A DNA stretch of 64,000 bases, from positions 520,709 to 584,708 of the forward strand of contig NZ_CANMZM010000003.1 in the NCBI RefSeq assembly GCF_947502395.1, in the 5' to 3' direction. Below are positions 26,277 to 33,958 of this stretch, piece after piece. Below the pieces are notes generated by a model. That model was not told the DNA's origin, did no database searches, and was given only the letters and a program-made list of their open reading frames with translations. The position numbers and the translations under genes are program-made. Source of the DNA: an uncultured Erythrobacter sp. (GTDB taxonomy: Bacteria > Pseudomonadota > Alphaproteobacteria > Sphingomonadales > Sphingomonadaceae). Positions within the stretch are counted from its first letter, which is position 1; every line of letters begins with the position of its first letter.

Positions 26277-27980
26277 ATGGCCGAAAATCAGAGCATTGAG
26301 CAGGACGTGGACGCCTTAAAAGAATGGCGCGAACGCCCTTGGGTTCTCGCTGTGCTTATGGCGGTTGCGGGGCTCGTGGTTCACATATGTACTGATGGTT
26401 CGAACATCGAACAATGGCGCGCTGCGCTTGCTGCTGCTGCCGTATTCGGTCCGCTTGTCTTCGCTTTCACCCTGACTGAAGAGCGGTGGCGCTCCTCTCT
26501 CGTTTTCTCCGCTATTGTGGCTCTGGTCATGGCGGGCATCGCTTGGCGCGCAACCGCTGCAGGGGATGGCTTTGCAGATGAAGAGTTTTGGGTCGCAGCA
26601 GGCGTTCTTGCCACGACCTTGTCCGTGCCGTTGTTTCAGGCAGGCTTCCATCGGCTTCGCTGGCAAACCAGTTACAAATCGACCCATTTCCACGTCTGGA
26701 CCGATGCGATCACCGGGGCAGGGGCACTCGCCTTTGTAGGCCTGTCCTGGGCCTTGATTGCAATTCTGGCAGAGTTGTTTTCGGCGATCCAGATCGACCT
26801 TTTGAAGGACCTGCTCGACGAAGAGCCATTTGGATGGATGTTCTCAGGCACGACCTTTGGTGCTGCGCTCGGCGTTCTTCGCAATCAGCTCAAGATCATT
26901 GGCACTCTACAGAATGTCGTCCTGTTGGTGCTCTCGATCCTTGCGGTGCCTTTGGCGATAGCTCTGGTGATCTTCTTACTCGCCGTGCTGGTCTCCGGGA
27001 TTGATGTTCTGTGGGAGGCCACCAAAAGCGCGACGCCGCTGCTGCTCTCGGTGGCTGTTGGGTGTTTTGTTCTCGCCAATGCGGTTGTGCGCGATGACGA
27101 TGCCGATGCCAGCAATTCGCGGGTTCTTCGCATTGCGGGCTTTGTCTTAGCGCTTGGAATCTTGCCATTGTCAGTGATGGCGGCGATTTCCATGGGGACC
27201 CGCATTGCGCAGCACGGACTAAGTCCCGAGCGGATTTGGGCTCTCATCGCGATTGCAGTCGCTGTGGCTTATGGCGTTGCCTATTTCGTGTCTGCCATTC
27301 GCGGACGCGACGCAGGCTGGCGTAGGTTTCTTCGCCAGTCGAACCTGCATTTGGCGGTGATGACCGCTGTGCTGGCGCTCCTGCTTGCGATGCCGATCCT
27401 CAATTTCGGCTCGATTTCGACATCTAATCAACTTGCTCGCTTGGCCGCTGGTGAGGTTAGCGCGGAAGAATTCGACTATCGCGCCCTTCGATGGGATTTT
27501 GGAGATCCGGGACGCGAGGCTTTGGCGACTTTGAGTCAAAGCGACGATGCGAAGGTGGCTGAGCTGGCTCTATCTGCCCAGAATGCAGAGAGCCGTTACG
27601 AAGCGAGGCGTGTTGAAAATGCTGAGGCGATCAATAGCGCGCCGATTGATGTTGAGGATGATGACATCCGCTTAGCGGTTAGGATTTATTTGCAGGGTAA
27701 CTACTATCGCTGCCGCGAAAAATGCCGTGTGGTCGAATTGGGCGAGCTTGGCGGACAGCCTCTTATGGTGCTTTTGGGCGAGAATTATGACCCGGAATTC
27801 CTGGTGTATGACGAAGCGACCAACAAGGTTTCAGATGCGGCTATTCGTCACGGCCAGATGCACCGCGATACGCCCTATAAGGTGCCTGAATTTGATGAGA
27901 ATTCTAACGTAGAGTTAAGGCCGTTCACAGGCCAACAACTCTACATTGATGGCAAGCCTGCAAGTGGGGCGTTCGAGTGA
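26277..27980 (+). CDS. DUF4153 polytopic membrane protein
   Basis: 567 residues with around ten hydrophobic helices in the first 390, then a soluble C-terminal region. The segments FGWMFSGTTFGAALGVLRN and GLSPERIWALIAIAVAVAYG fit the DUF4153 family as seen in sphingomonads. The function is unknown. The C-terminal stretch has two Cys in YYRCREKCRVVE. An ATG at 26262 is in frame, but the ATG at 26277 has GAGGGAGG immediately upstream and is preferred. Confidence 0.75.
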   Translation: MAENQSIEQDVDALKEWRERPWVLAVLMAVAGLVVHICTDGSNIEQWRAALAAAAVFGPLVFAFTLTEERWRSSLVFSAIVALVMAGIAWRATAAGDGFADEEFWVAAGVLATTLSVPLFQAGFHRLRWQTSYKSTHFHVWTDAITGAGALAFVGLSWALIAILAELFSAIQIDLLKDLLDEEPFGWMFSGTTFGAALGVLRNQLKIIGTLQNVVLLVLSILAVPLAIALVIFLLAVLVSGIDVLWEATKSATPLLLSVAVGCFVLANAVVRDDDADASNSRVLRIAGFVLALGILPLSVMAAISMGTRIAQHGLSPERIWALIAIAVAVAYGVAYFVSAIRGRDAGWRRFLRQSNLHLAVMTAVLALLLAMPILNFGSISTSNQLARLAAGEVSAEEFDYRALRWDFGDPGREALATLSQSDDAKVAELALSAQNAESRYEARRVENAEAINSAPIDVEDDDIRLAVRIYLQGNYYRCREKCRVVELGELGGQPLMVLLGENYDPEFLVYDEATNKVSDAAIRHGQMHRDTPYKVPEFDENSNVELRPFTGQQLYIDGKPASGAFE

Positions 27981-28062
27981 CCGCTTCGCACCTGCAAAAA
28001 ACTTGAAGCTTAGGGTCCAACTCGTGCTTGAAGCGCCCCTTCCTGAGCGCTAAGCGGCAATC

Positions 28063-28365
28063 ATGTCTGTAGATAAACAAACCGTGGCAAAAATCGCCGG
28101 ACTGGCGCGCATCAAGATGGGCGATGAAGAGCTTGAGCGGATGGTGCCTGAACTTAACAATATCCTCGGTTGGGTAGAGCAGCTTGCCGAAGTTGATGTC
28201 GAGGGCGTTGAGCCTATGACGGCAGTCATCCCCAACACTCTTCGCTTGCGCGATGATGTGGTGGACGCGGACCCGCTGACCGGGGGTGGCAAGCGCGATG
28301 CGGTTATCGCCAATGCGCCTGCGGCCGAGCACGGCTTTTTCGGCGTGCCCAAGGTGATTGAATAG
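28063..28365 (+). CDS. gatC: Asp-tRNA(Asn)/Glu-tRNA(Gln) amidotransferase subunit C
   Basis: 100 residues, small stabilising subunit of the GatCAB complex that converts misacylated Glu-tRNA(Gln) and Asp-tRNA(Asn). Family marks are [34 protein letters not shown] and a C-terminal LRDDVV, then [16 protein letters not shown]. It precedes gatA with a 106-base gap that carries a paired-hairpin repeat. Confidence 0.95.
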   Translation: MSVDKQTVAKIAGLARIKMGDEELERMVPELNNILGWVEQLAEVDVEGVEPMTAVIPNTLRLRDDVVDADPLTGGGKRDAVIANAPAAEHGFFGVPKVIE

Positions 28366-28385
28366 AACGAAGCGAACATTTGTGC

Positions 28386-28459
28386 GTTCCCGCGAAGGCG
28401 GGAACCTCTTTCAAACAGGCGATGAGCGAACGACATGAGGTCCCCGCTTTCGCGAGGAC
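28386..28459. repeat. Paired-hairpin palindromic repeat between gatC and gatA
   Basis: Two hairpins lie in opposed orientation. GTTCCCGC-GAAG-GCGGGAAC (28386-28405) has a perfect 8-bp stem. GTCCCCGC-TTTC-GCGAGGAC (28440-28459) has one mismatch. The outer arms CCTC and GAGG also pair. It has the same bipartite layout as the repeat in valS at 14448-14527, and here it sits in a transcribed intergenic spacer. Confidence 0.8.
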
Positions 28460-28471
28460 TCACAAGAAACT

Positions 28472-29953
28472 ATGACAGACCTTACAAACTTGGGCGTAAA
28501 GGCCATCCGCGACGGTGTAAAAGCTGGGGACTTCACCGCGCGCGAAGTGGCGGAGGGCTTCAACACAGCAGTCGCAGAGGCAGCATCGCTCAACGCCTTT
28601 ATCGTGGCGACTCCTGAATCTGCTCTCAAAGCCGCCGATGCGACCGACGCAAAACGCGCGGCTGGCGAGGATCTGGGCGCAATGGGCGGCGTGCCGATTG
28701 GTATGAAGGACCTGTTTGCCAGCCACGGTGTGCAGACCACGGCGGCGAGCCACATCCTTGAAGGCTTCAAGCCTGAATATGAGAGCACAGTTTCGCAGAA
28801 CTTGTGGAACGCAGGCGCTGGGATGTTGGGTAAGCTCAACCTTGATCAGTTTGCGATGGGTTCCTCCAACGAAACCTCTGCTTTTGGCAATGTGAGCAGC
28901 CCGTGGCGCAAAGAGGGCACCAATGCCGCAATGTCGCCGGGTGGTTCGTCAGGTGGCTCTTCGACCGCTGTGGCAGCGCGCATCGCGCCTGCGGCAACCG
29001 GCACCGACACTGGCGGCTCCATCCGTCAACCCGCGGCCTTCACTGGCATTTGCGGGATCAAGCCGACCTATGGCCGCTGTTCGCGCTGGGGCGTGGTGGC
29101 CTTTGCCTCCTCGCTTGATCAGGCAGGCCCGATGGCGCGTTCGGTTGAAGACTGTGCGATAATGCTGGGCGCGATGGCCGGGTTTGATCCCAAGGACGCG
29201 ACCTCGCTTCAAATGGAAGTTCCCGATTGGGAAGCCGCTCTGTCAAGCGATCTCAAAGGCAAAAAGGTGGGCATCCCCACCGAATATCGCATGGAAGGCA
29301 CGGACCAGGCGATCTTGGACAGCTGGGAGCAGGGCAAAGCGTGGCTGAAAGATGCAGGCGCCGAGATCGTCGATATCTCGCTGCCGCACACGAAATACGC
29401 GCTTCCTGCCTATTACATCATTGCACCTGCAGAGGCGTCTTCGAACCTCGCGCGTTATGATGGCGTGCGTTATGGTTTGCGCGACCTGCCAGAGGGGGCC
29501 GGCCTTCAAGACATGTACGCGGAAACCCGCGCAGCCGGTTTCGGTGATGAGGTGAAGCGCCGCATTCTGATCGGCACCTATGTGCTCAGCGCAGGCTTCT
29601 ACGATGCCTATTACACGCAAGCCCAAAAGGTCCGCGCATTGGTTTCTCAGGATTTCGAGAAGGCTTGGGCGAAGTGCGACCTAATCCTCGCACCAACAAC
29701 GCCAACAGCGTCCTTCCCATTGGGGAGCCTCAATGACGATCCGTTGACGATGTATTTGAACGACGTTTTCGCCGTGCCAGCCTCGCTTGCGGGCCTTCCT
29801 GCGATGAGCGTTCCGGCTGGCCTTAACCCAAACGGTCTGCCGCTGGGCCTGCAATTGGTAGGCAAGGCATTCGATGAGCAAATGGTCCTAAACGCGGGCC
29901 TCGCCATCCAAGAGCGTGCAGGCTTTACCCACGCGCCGGAGAAGTGGTGGTGA
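28472..29953 (+). CDS. gatA: Asp-tRNA(Asn)/Glu-tRNA(Gln) amidotransferase subunit A
   Basis: 493 residues, amidase-signature glutaminase subunit that releases ammonia for the GatB kinase/amidotransferase. The catalytic Lys is in [11 protein letters not shown] and the Ser-cisSer pair in [10 protein letters not shown], with [26 protein letters not shown] downstream. The Shine-Dalgarno is poor (GAGG about 14 bases upstream, partly within the repeat hairpin). It overlaps the next small gene at GTGA. Confidence 0.97.
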   Translation: MTDLTNLGVKAIRDGVKAGDFTAREVAEGFNTAVAEAASLNAFIVATPESALKAADATDAKRAAGEDLGAMGGVPIGMKDLFASHGVQTTAASHILEGFKPEYESTVSQNLWNAGAGMLGKLNLDQFAMGSSNETSAFGNVSSPWRKEGTNAAMSPGGSSGGSSTAVAARIAPAATGTDTGGSIRQPAAFTGICGIKPTYGRCSRWGVVAFASSLDQAGPMARSVEDCAIMLGAMAGFDPKDATSLQMEVPDWEAALSSDLKGKKVGIPTEYRMEGTDQAILDSWEQGKAWLKDAGAEIVDISLPHTKYALPAYYIIAPAEASSNLARYDGVRYGLRDLPEGAGLQDMYAETRAAGFGDEVKRRILIGTYVLSAGFYDAYYTQAQKVRALVSQDFEKAWAKCDLILAPTTPTASFPLGSLNDDPLTMYLNDVFAVPASLAGLPAMSVPAGLNPNGLPLGLQLVGKAFDEQMVLNAGLAIQERAGFTHAPEKWW

Positions 29954-30324
29954 GCCCCTTTGAAATGGCCATAATCGCTGTCCTTGCGTTGGGTTTTGTG
30001 GTGCCTGCGTGGCTGCTTGCGTTTTCTTTTCGCGAGAGGGCCAAGGCCCTGCGGGTGGAGGAGCCGAACAAGCGATATTTCGCCTACGCCGCGCTGCTCC
30101 AATCGCTCCACGCCCAGCTTGATCCCAAATCGCAGACAGTGCGCAATGGACCTCTGTTCGCGGCAACCGTGCGTGAGCTGGCGAACTATCCCGAATACCG
30201 CTCTTTCAGCGTCCTGTTCCTCGAAGAGATCAACATCACCGGCACGCGCAAATTCGATAACGTGGTGCGCGCTGAGTTGAAGGCGGTCGAGGCTCAACTC
30301 CTCGACATCAAGGAACCTGCATGA
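29950..30324 (+). CDS. Small membrane-anchored protein of unknown function (paralogue A)
   Basis: 124 residues beginning at a GTG that overlaps the gatA stop (GTGA), with GTG codons at 29944 and 29947 as alternatives. One N-terminal membrane helix ([19 protein letters not shown]) is followed by a soluble domain. The block [20 protein letters not shown] then [21 protein letters not shown] is plainly homologous to the gene at 30477. I recognise no named family. The ATGA overlap with the next small gene and the position inside the gat cluster support translation. Confidence 0.8.
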   Translation: MSPFEMAIIAVLALGFVVPAWLLAFSFRERAKALRVEEPNKRYFAYAALLQSLHAQLDPKSQTVRNGPLFAATVRELANYPEYRSFSVLFLEEINITGTRKFDNVVRAELKAVEAQLLDIKEPA

Positions 30325-30473
30325 GCTTTACTGCGACTTTCGTGATGATCTTCCTCATCGCCTTTGCCCTCATCGGCGGGGTGGTGATGTTTCTGTCGAA
30401 GACAATCGACCACGGCGAAGCGCGGTTTGGGCCGGATGGCAAGGTGGTTTCCGAAGATGAAGAAGCTGACTAG
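30321..30473 (+). CDS. 50-residue single-pass membrane protein
   Basis: A short gene encoding 50 residues: MSFTATF, then a hydrophobic helix (VMIFLIAFALIGGVVMFL), then a charged tail (DHGEARFGPDGKVVSEDEEAD). Its ATG overlaps the upstream stop (ATGA), and the next gene begins three bases after its stop, so the tight spacing indicates a real coding gene. No family is recognised. The acidic C-terminus is probably cytosolic or periplasmic, and the orientation is not certain. Confidence 0.72.
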   Translation: MSFTATFVMIFLIAFALIGGVVMFLSKTIDHGEARFGPDGKVVSEDEEAD

Positions 30474-30476
30474 GCC

Positions 30477-30863
30477 ATGACGACTTTCGAATGGACTGTA
30501 ATCGGGCTAATTCTATTCGGTATGGTCATCCCTTTCTGGGTTATGACGGTGTTTGCCATTATACTCGCCGAACAGGCGCGGAAGCAGGCCAAGCCATCGG
30601 ATCGACCCATCAAAGTGCACGACTACTCCAAGTTGATGACCGCTTTTGATGAGCTCTTGCACCAACCAAACAAGAATGGAAAATTCAACGGACCAACGAT
30701 GGTCGCATACATTCGAGAGTTGCGGGAGTACCCACAGTATCGGGATGCGACTCTGCTCTTTTTGGAAGAGATATCGATCACCGGTTCAAATGAATTTGAC
30801 GAAGTCTGTAAGACTGAATTGAAATCAATCGAAACGCATTTGTTGGGACTAAACGATGAGTGA
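30477..30863 (+). CDS. Small membrane-anchored protein of unknown function (paralogue B)
   Basis: 128 residues with an N-terminal helix ([23 protein letters not shown]) and a soluble domain matching paralogue [22 protein letters not shown] and [21 protein letters not shown]. The gene is more AT-rich than its neighbours by eye, which suggests different history or relaxed codon selection. It overlaps the gatB start by eight bases, so it is translated within the gat cluster. Function unknown. Confidence 0.8.
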   Translation: MTTFEWTVIGLILFGMVIPFWVMTVFAIILAEQARKQAKPSDRPIKVHDYSKLMTAFDELLHQPNKNGKFNGPTMVAYIRELREYPQYRDATLLFLEEISITGSNEFDEVCKTELKSIETHLLGLNDE

Positions 30864-32355
30864 CTACCGCATCCAAGGCGCAACCGGCGAATGGGAGGTC
30901 GTTATCGGCCTTGAAGTCCACGCGCAGGTGACTTCCAAGTCTAAGCTGTTTTCAGGCGCTAACACCGAATTTGGCGCAGAGCCGAACTCACAGGTGTCTT
31001 TGGTCGATGCGGCTATGCCCGGCATGCTGCCCGTGCCCAACAAAGAGTGTGTCCGTCAGGCGGTGCGCACCGGAATGGCGATTGAAGCGGAGATCAACGC
31101 GTGGAGCCGGTTTGACCGCAAGAACTACTTCTATGCCGATTTGCCGCAAGGCTATCAGATCAGCCAGCTCTATCACCCGATCGTGGGTGAGGGCTCGCTT
31201 TTGATCGAGGCCGATGAAAAGCACGGCATTCCCGAAGATAAAGTCATCGGGATTGAACGCATCCACGTCGAGCAGGACGCAGGGAAACTGATGCACGATC
31301 AGCACCCAACCATGTCCTATGTCGATTTGAACCGCTCGGGCGTTGCCTTGATGGAAATCGTCTCGCGGCCCGATATGCAATCACCAGCAGAAGCGGGCGC
31401 TTATGTGCGCAAGCTGCGCTCTATCCTGCGCTATGTGGGGTCATGCGATGGCAATATGGAAGAAGGCTCCATGCGCGCCGACGTCAATGTTTCGGTCCGT
31501 AAAGTCGGCGATACTGAACTTGGCACCCGCACCGAGACCAAGAATGTGAACTCGGTCCGCTTCGTCATGCAAGTGATTGAATATGAAGCGAACCGTCAGG
31601 TTGATGTGCTTGAGAGCGGCGGGACGGTTGATCAGGAAACGCGCCTGTTTGATGTGGCAGCCGGCACCACGCGCACCATGCGTTCAAAAGAAGACGCGCA
31701 TGATTATCGCTACTTCCCGGACCCCGATTTGCTCCCGCTGGTGCTTGAGGATGACTTCCTCGAAGAATGTCGCGCTTCGCTTCCCGAACTCCCCGACGCC
31801 AAGCGCATTCGTTACGAGACCGAGCTTGGTCTGACGCCGTACAATGCGCGTGAGTTGACGCATGAGGTCGAGACCTTTGCACGGTTTGAAACGCTGCTGT
31901 CAGCAGCGGCGGGCGCGATCGGCAAATCGGAGGCGGATGTCGCCACACAGGTTGCGAACTGGGCTCTGTCAGTGGCTCCGGGCGTGATCAAATCGCTTGG
32001 CGATGAGGGCGATGCCTCTCACGCAACCGCTGAGCGTCAGGCCGCTATTCTCGCAATGCAGGGCAAGTCTGAGATATCCGGCAGTCAAGCCAAGGAAATC
32101 TTCGAGATCGTCCTCAAAACGGGCCGCGAGCCTGATGAGATCGCCGATACGGAGGGCCTAAAGCAGGTCAGTGACACTGGCGCGATTGAGGCGGCGATTG
32201 ATGAGATCCTTGCCAACAACCAAGACAAGGTCGAGCAATATAAAGGCGGCAAAGACAAGCTCTTTGGCTTCTTCGTGGGGCAGACCATGAAGGCCATGCA
32301 GGGCAAGGCGAACCCGCAAGTGGTGAACCAGATACTGAAAGATAAGCTTGCTTAA
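30856..32355 (+). CDS. gatB: Asp-tRNA(Asn)/Glu-tRNA(Gln) amidotransferase subunit B
   Basis: 499 residues, the subunit that phosphorylates and amidates the misacylated aminoacyl end. The start [51 protein letters not shown] and the C-terminal YqeY-like helical region (QMQ-type tail: [23 protein letters not shown]) are all canonical. It follows paralogue B with an eight-base overlap, so gatA and gatB are separated by three small genes. Confidence 0.97.
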   Translation: MSDYRIQGATGEWEVVIGLEVHAQVTSKSKLFSGANTEFGAEPNSQVSLVDAAMPGMLPVPNKECVRQAVRTGMAIEAEINAWSRFDRKNYFYADLPQGYQISQLYHPIVGEGSLLIEADEKHGIPEDKVIGIERIHVEQDAGKLMHDQHPTMSYVDLNRSGVALMEIVSRPDMQSPAEAGAYVRKLRSILRYVGSCDGNMEEGSMRADVNVSVRKVGDTELGTRTETKNVNSVRFVMQVIEYEANRQVDVLESGGTVDQETRLFDVAAGTTRTMRSKEDAHDYRYFPDPDLLPLVLEDDFLEECRASLPELPDAKRIRYETELGLTPYNARELTHEVETFARFETLLSAAAGAIGKSEADVATQVANWALSVAPGVIKSLGDEGDASHATAERQAAILAMQGKSEISGSQAKEIFEIVLKTGREPDEIADTEGLKQVSDTGAIEAAIDEILANNQDKVEQYKGGKDKLFGFFVGQTMKAMQGKANPQVVNQILKDKLA

Positions 32356-32358
32356 GCC

Positions 32359-33345
32359 ATGCTGATGCGGATCGCTCTATGGGGCCCGCTCGTCGTCGCA
32401 ACGCTGCTGGTTGGCGCGTATATCTACGTCCACAAACCGCTCGCTCCCGATGCGACTGAGCTGCTCCAGGTGCCACTGTCCGAGGAAGACCCTTCGCTCA
32501 ATAGAGTGGGGGACCTTAAGTATCTCGGGGGCCTCGACATTCCGCGTATGGGGCAAAATATCGGCGGCCTTTCGGGACTGCGATGGGATGCGGAGAGCGA
32601 GCGGCTGCTCGCGATCACTGATGATGCGCGATGGGTCTGGATGGTTCCCGTCGAGGAGGACGGGCGCCTTACCGGCGTGACGGAACTTGAAGTTGGTCAG
32701 CTGCTTAGCATTTATGGCGAACCGCTTGAAGGCAAACAAGACGGCGATAGTGAGGCGCTATACAGGGACGAAGATGGCGTTTGGGGCGTGGCGTTCGAAC
32801 GCCATCACCGCGTAATGCGATACCTAAATGGTTTGAGTAAGCCCCCGTTTGAAACGATCTTTGATCCCGAAGGCGAGCTTGAAATCACCGAACCGAATAA
32901 CGGCCTTGAGTCTTATGCGGTTGGCTCCCAGGGCCATCTCATGTGCGCCGAGCGCTTAGCGACCCAGGGCCGGAGTAATTGCAATTTCTACAGCTATGCA
33001 GAAGACCGCCATACGGATTTTGCGGTCAAGCCTCCAGAAGAGGTTGAAGCATTGAAGGGTGTTCCGACTGACGCAGATGCGCTTTCAGATGGCACGTTCC
33101 TCATACTCTTCCGCAGCTATTCACCCGCCAAAGGCAACACCGCCGCCATCGTCGCCTACGAACCAGATGGCACCCGCAGTGAGATTGCGACCTTTCTGCC
33201 GCCGCTTACGATCGATAATTTTGAAGGGCTTGCCGTACGTGAGGAAGGCGACAGAACCTTCCTCTACATAGTCAGCGACGACAATTTTTCCAGCTCTCAA
33301 CGCACGCTGTTGATGAAGTTTGAACTGCTCGCAACTCCAAGCTAG
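32359..33345 (+). CDS. Esterase-like phytase-family protein
   Basis: 328 residues. An N-terminal membrane helix or signal (ALWGPLVVATLLVGAYIYV) precedes a beta-propeller-like domain with IGGLSGLRWDAESERLLAITDD, EALYRDEDGVWGVAFERHHRV and the closing EGLAVREEGDRTFLYIVSDDNFS. This fits the esterase-like activity of phytase family (PF13449). Substrate unknown. It starts three bases after the gatB stop and ends the operon before a terminator. Confidence 0.82.
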   Translation: MLMRIALWGPLVVATLLVGAYIYVHKPLAPDATELLQVPLSEEDPSLNRVGDLKYLGGLDIPRMGQNIGGLSGLRWDAESERLLAITDDARWVWMVPVEEDGRLTGVTELEVGQLLSIYGEPLEGKQDGDSEALYRDEDGVWGVAFERHHRVMRYLNGLSKPPFETIFDPEGELEITEPNNGLESYAVGSQGHLMCAERLATQGRSNCNFYSYAEDRHTDFAVKPPEEVEALKGVPTDADALSDGTFLILFRSYSPAKGNTAAIVAYEPDGTRSEIATFLPPLTIDNFEGLAVREEGDRTFLYIVSDDNFSSSQRTLLMKFELLATPS

Positions 33346-33356
33346 ACAAAAGAAGA

Positions 33357-33382
33357 GCCGCTGGAGCGTGAACTCCAGCGGC
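33357..33382. terminator. Bidirectional terminator between convergent genes
   Basis: A perfect 10-bp stem GCCGCTGGAG-CGTGAA-CTCCAGCGGC is flanked by T-rich tracts on both strands (CTTCTTATTG on plus, CTCTTCTTTTGTC on minus). It serves the phytase-like gene and the 99-residue minus-strand gene. Confidence 0.82.
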
Positions 33383-33409
33383 CTTCTTATTGTCTTGTGT
33401 CGCTTGTGA

Positions 33410-33709
33410 TTAAGCGCGCGTGCCTGAAAGTGGCATAGCACCGAAAGCACCAGCATTAACGTTACCAGTGATGCTGTCGCCATCGACGGTGGCTTCGCAG
33501 TCGAGCGTCATCGGCATTGGAACAGTCATGTTCATTTTCCAGCTGATGGTGTTGCCATCGACAGTGCCGGTTTCGATGTCCATCGAACCCATGCCGCCAG
33601 CCATGTTGCCCTTGAAAGTGCCGTCGCCATTGTCTTCAATGGTGAGAGTGCCAGACTGGTCGCCCATAGGGCTTTTGACGGTCGTGTTGTAAGTTCCTGC
33701 TACAGACAT
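33410..33709 (-). CDS. Small beta-rich protein of unknown function
   Basis: 99 residues with no signal peptide. It is rich in Gly, Thr, Met and Asp with alternating strands: GTYNTTVKSPMGDQSGTLTI, DGTFKGNMAGGMG, GNTISWKMNMTVPMPMTLDCEATVDGDSITG. The repeated strand-turn pattern suggests a small beta-barrel or lipocalin-like fold. I recognise no specific family. The start is supported by a good box (AAGGAGAC) before the ATG. It is monocistronic. Confidence 0.75.
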   Translation of the reverse strand: MSVAGTYNTTVKSPMGDQSGTLTIEDNGDGTFKGNMAGGMGSMDIETGTVDGNTISWKMNMTVPMPMTLDCEATVDGDSITGNVNAGAFGAMPLSGTRA

Positions 33710-33872
33710 CTTCTAGTCTCCTTGAGTGCGTGCCTTTGGGGGACGCTCGTTGCATTTCGGGAGCCAAAACCCACTCGGCGCAATGCCCTGGCCCTTTGGC
33801 TTGGCGAGAGGTTGTACACGTCAATCTGGGGCTTTCAATACCAAACCCCGCGCCAATTTTGTCAAAAAAGAA

Positions 33873-33902
33873 GCGGGCAAAGCCGGTTATGGCTTTGCCC
33901 GC
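33873..33902 (-). terminator. Rho-independent terminator of the M16 protease gene
   Basis: A perfect 12-bp stem GCGGGCAAAGCC / GGCTTTGCCCGC with loop GGTTAT. On the minus strand it is followed by TTCTTTTTTGAC, downstream of the protease stop at 33959. The rest of the 249-base gap (33710-33958) shows no gene. Confidence 0.88.
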
Positions 33903-33958
33903 TTGGTTTACGTCTTGTCGCCCTCAAGATGCCGTAGCGTCGGAGGGCGGTACAGCGA

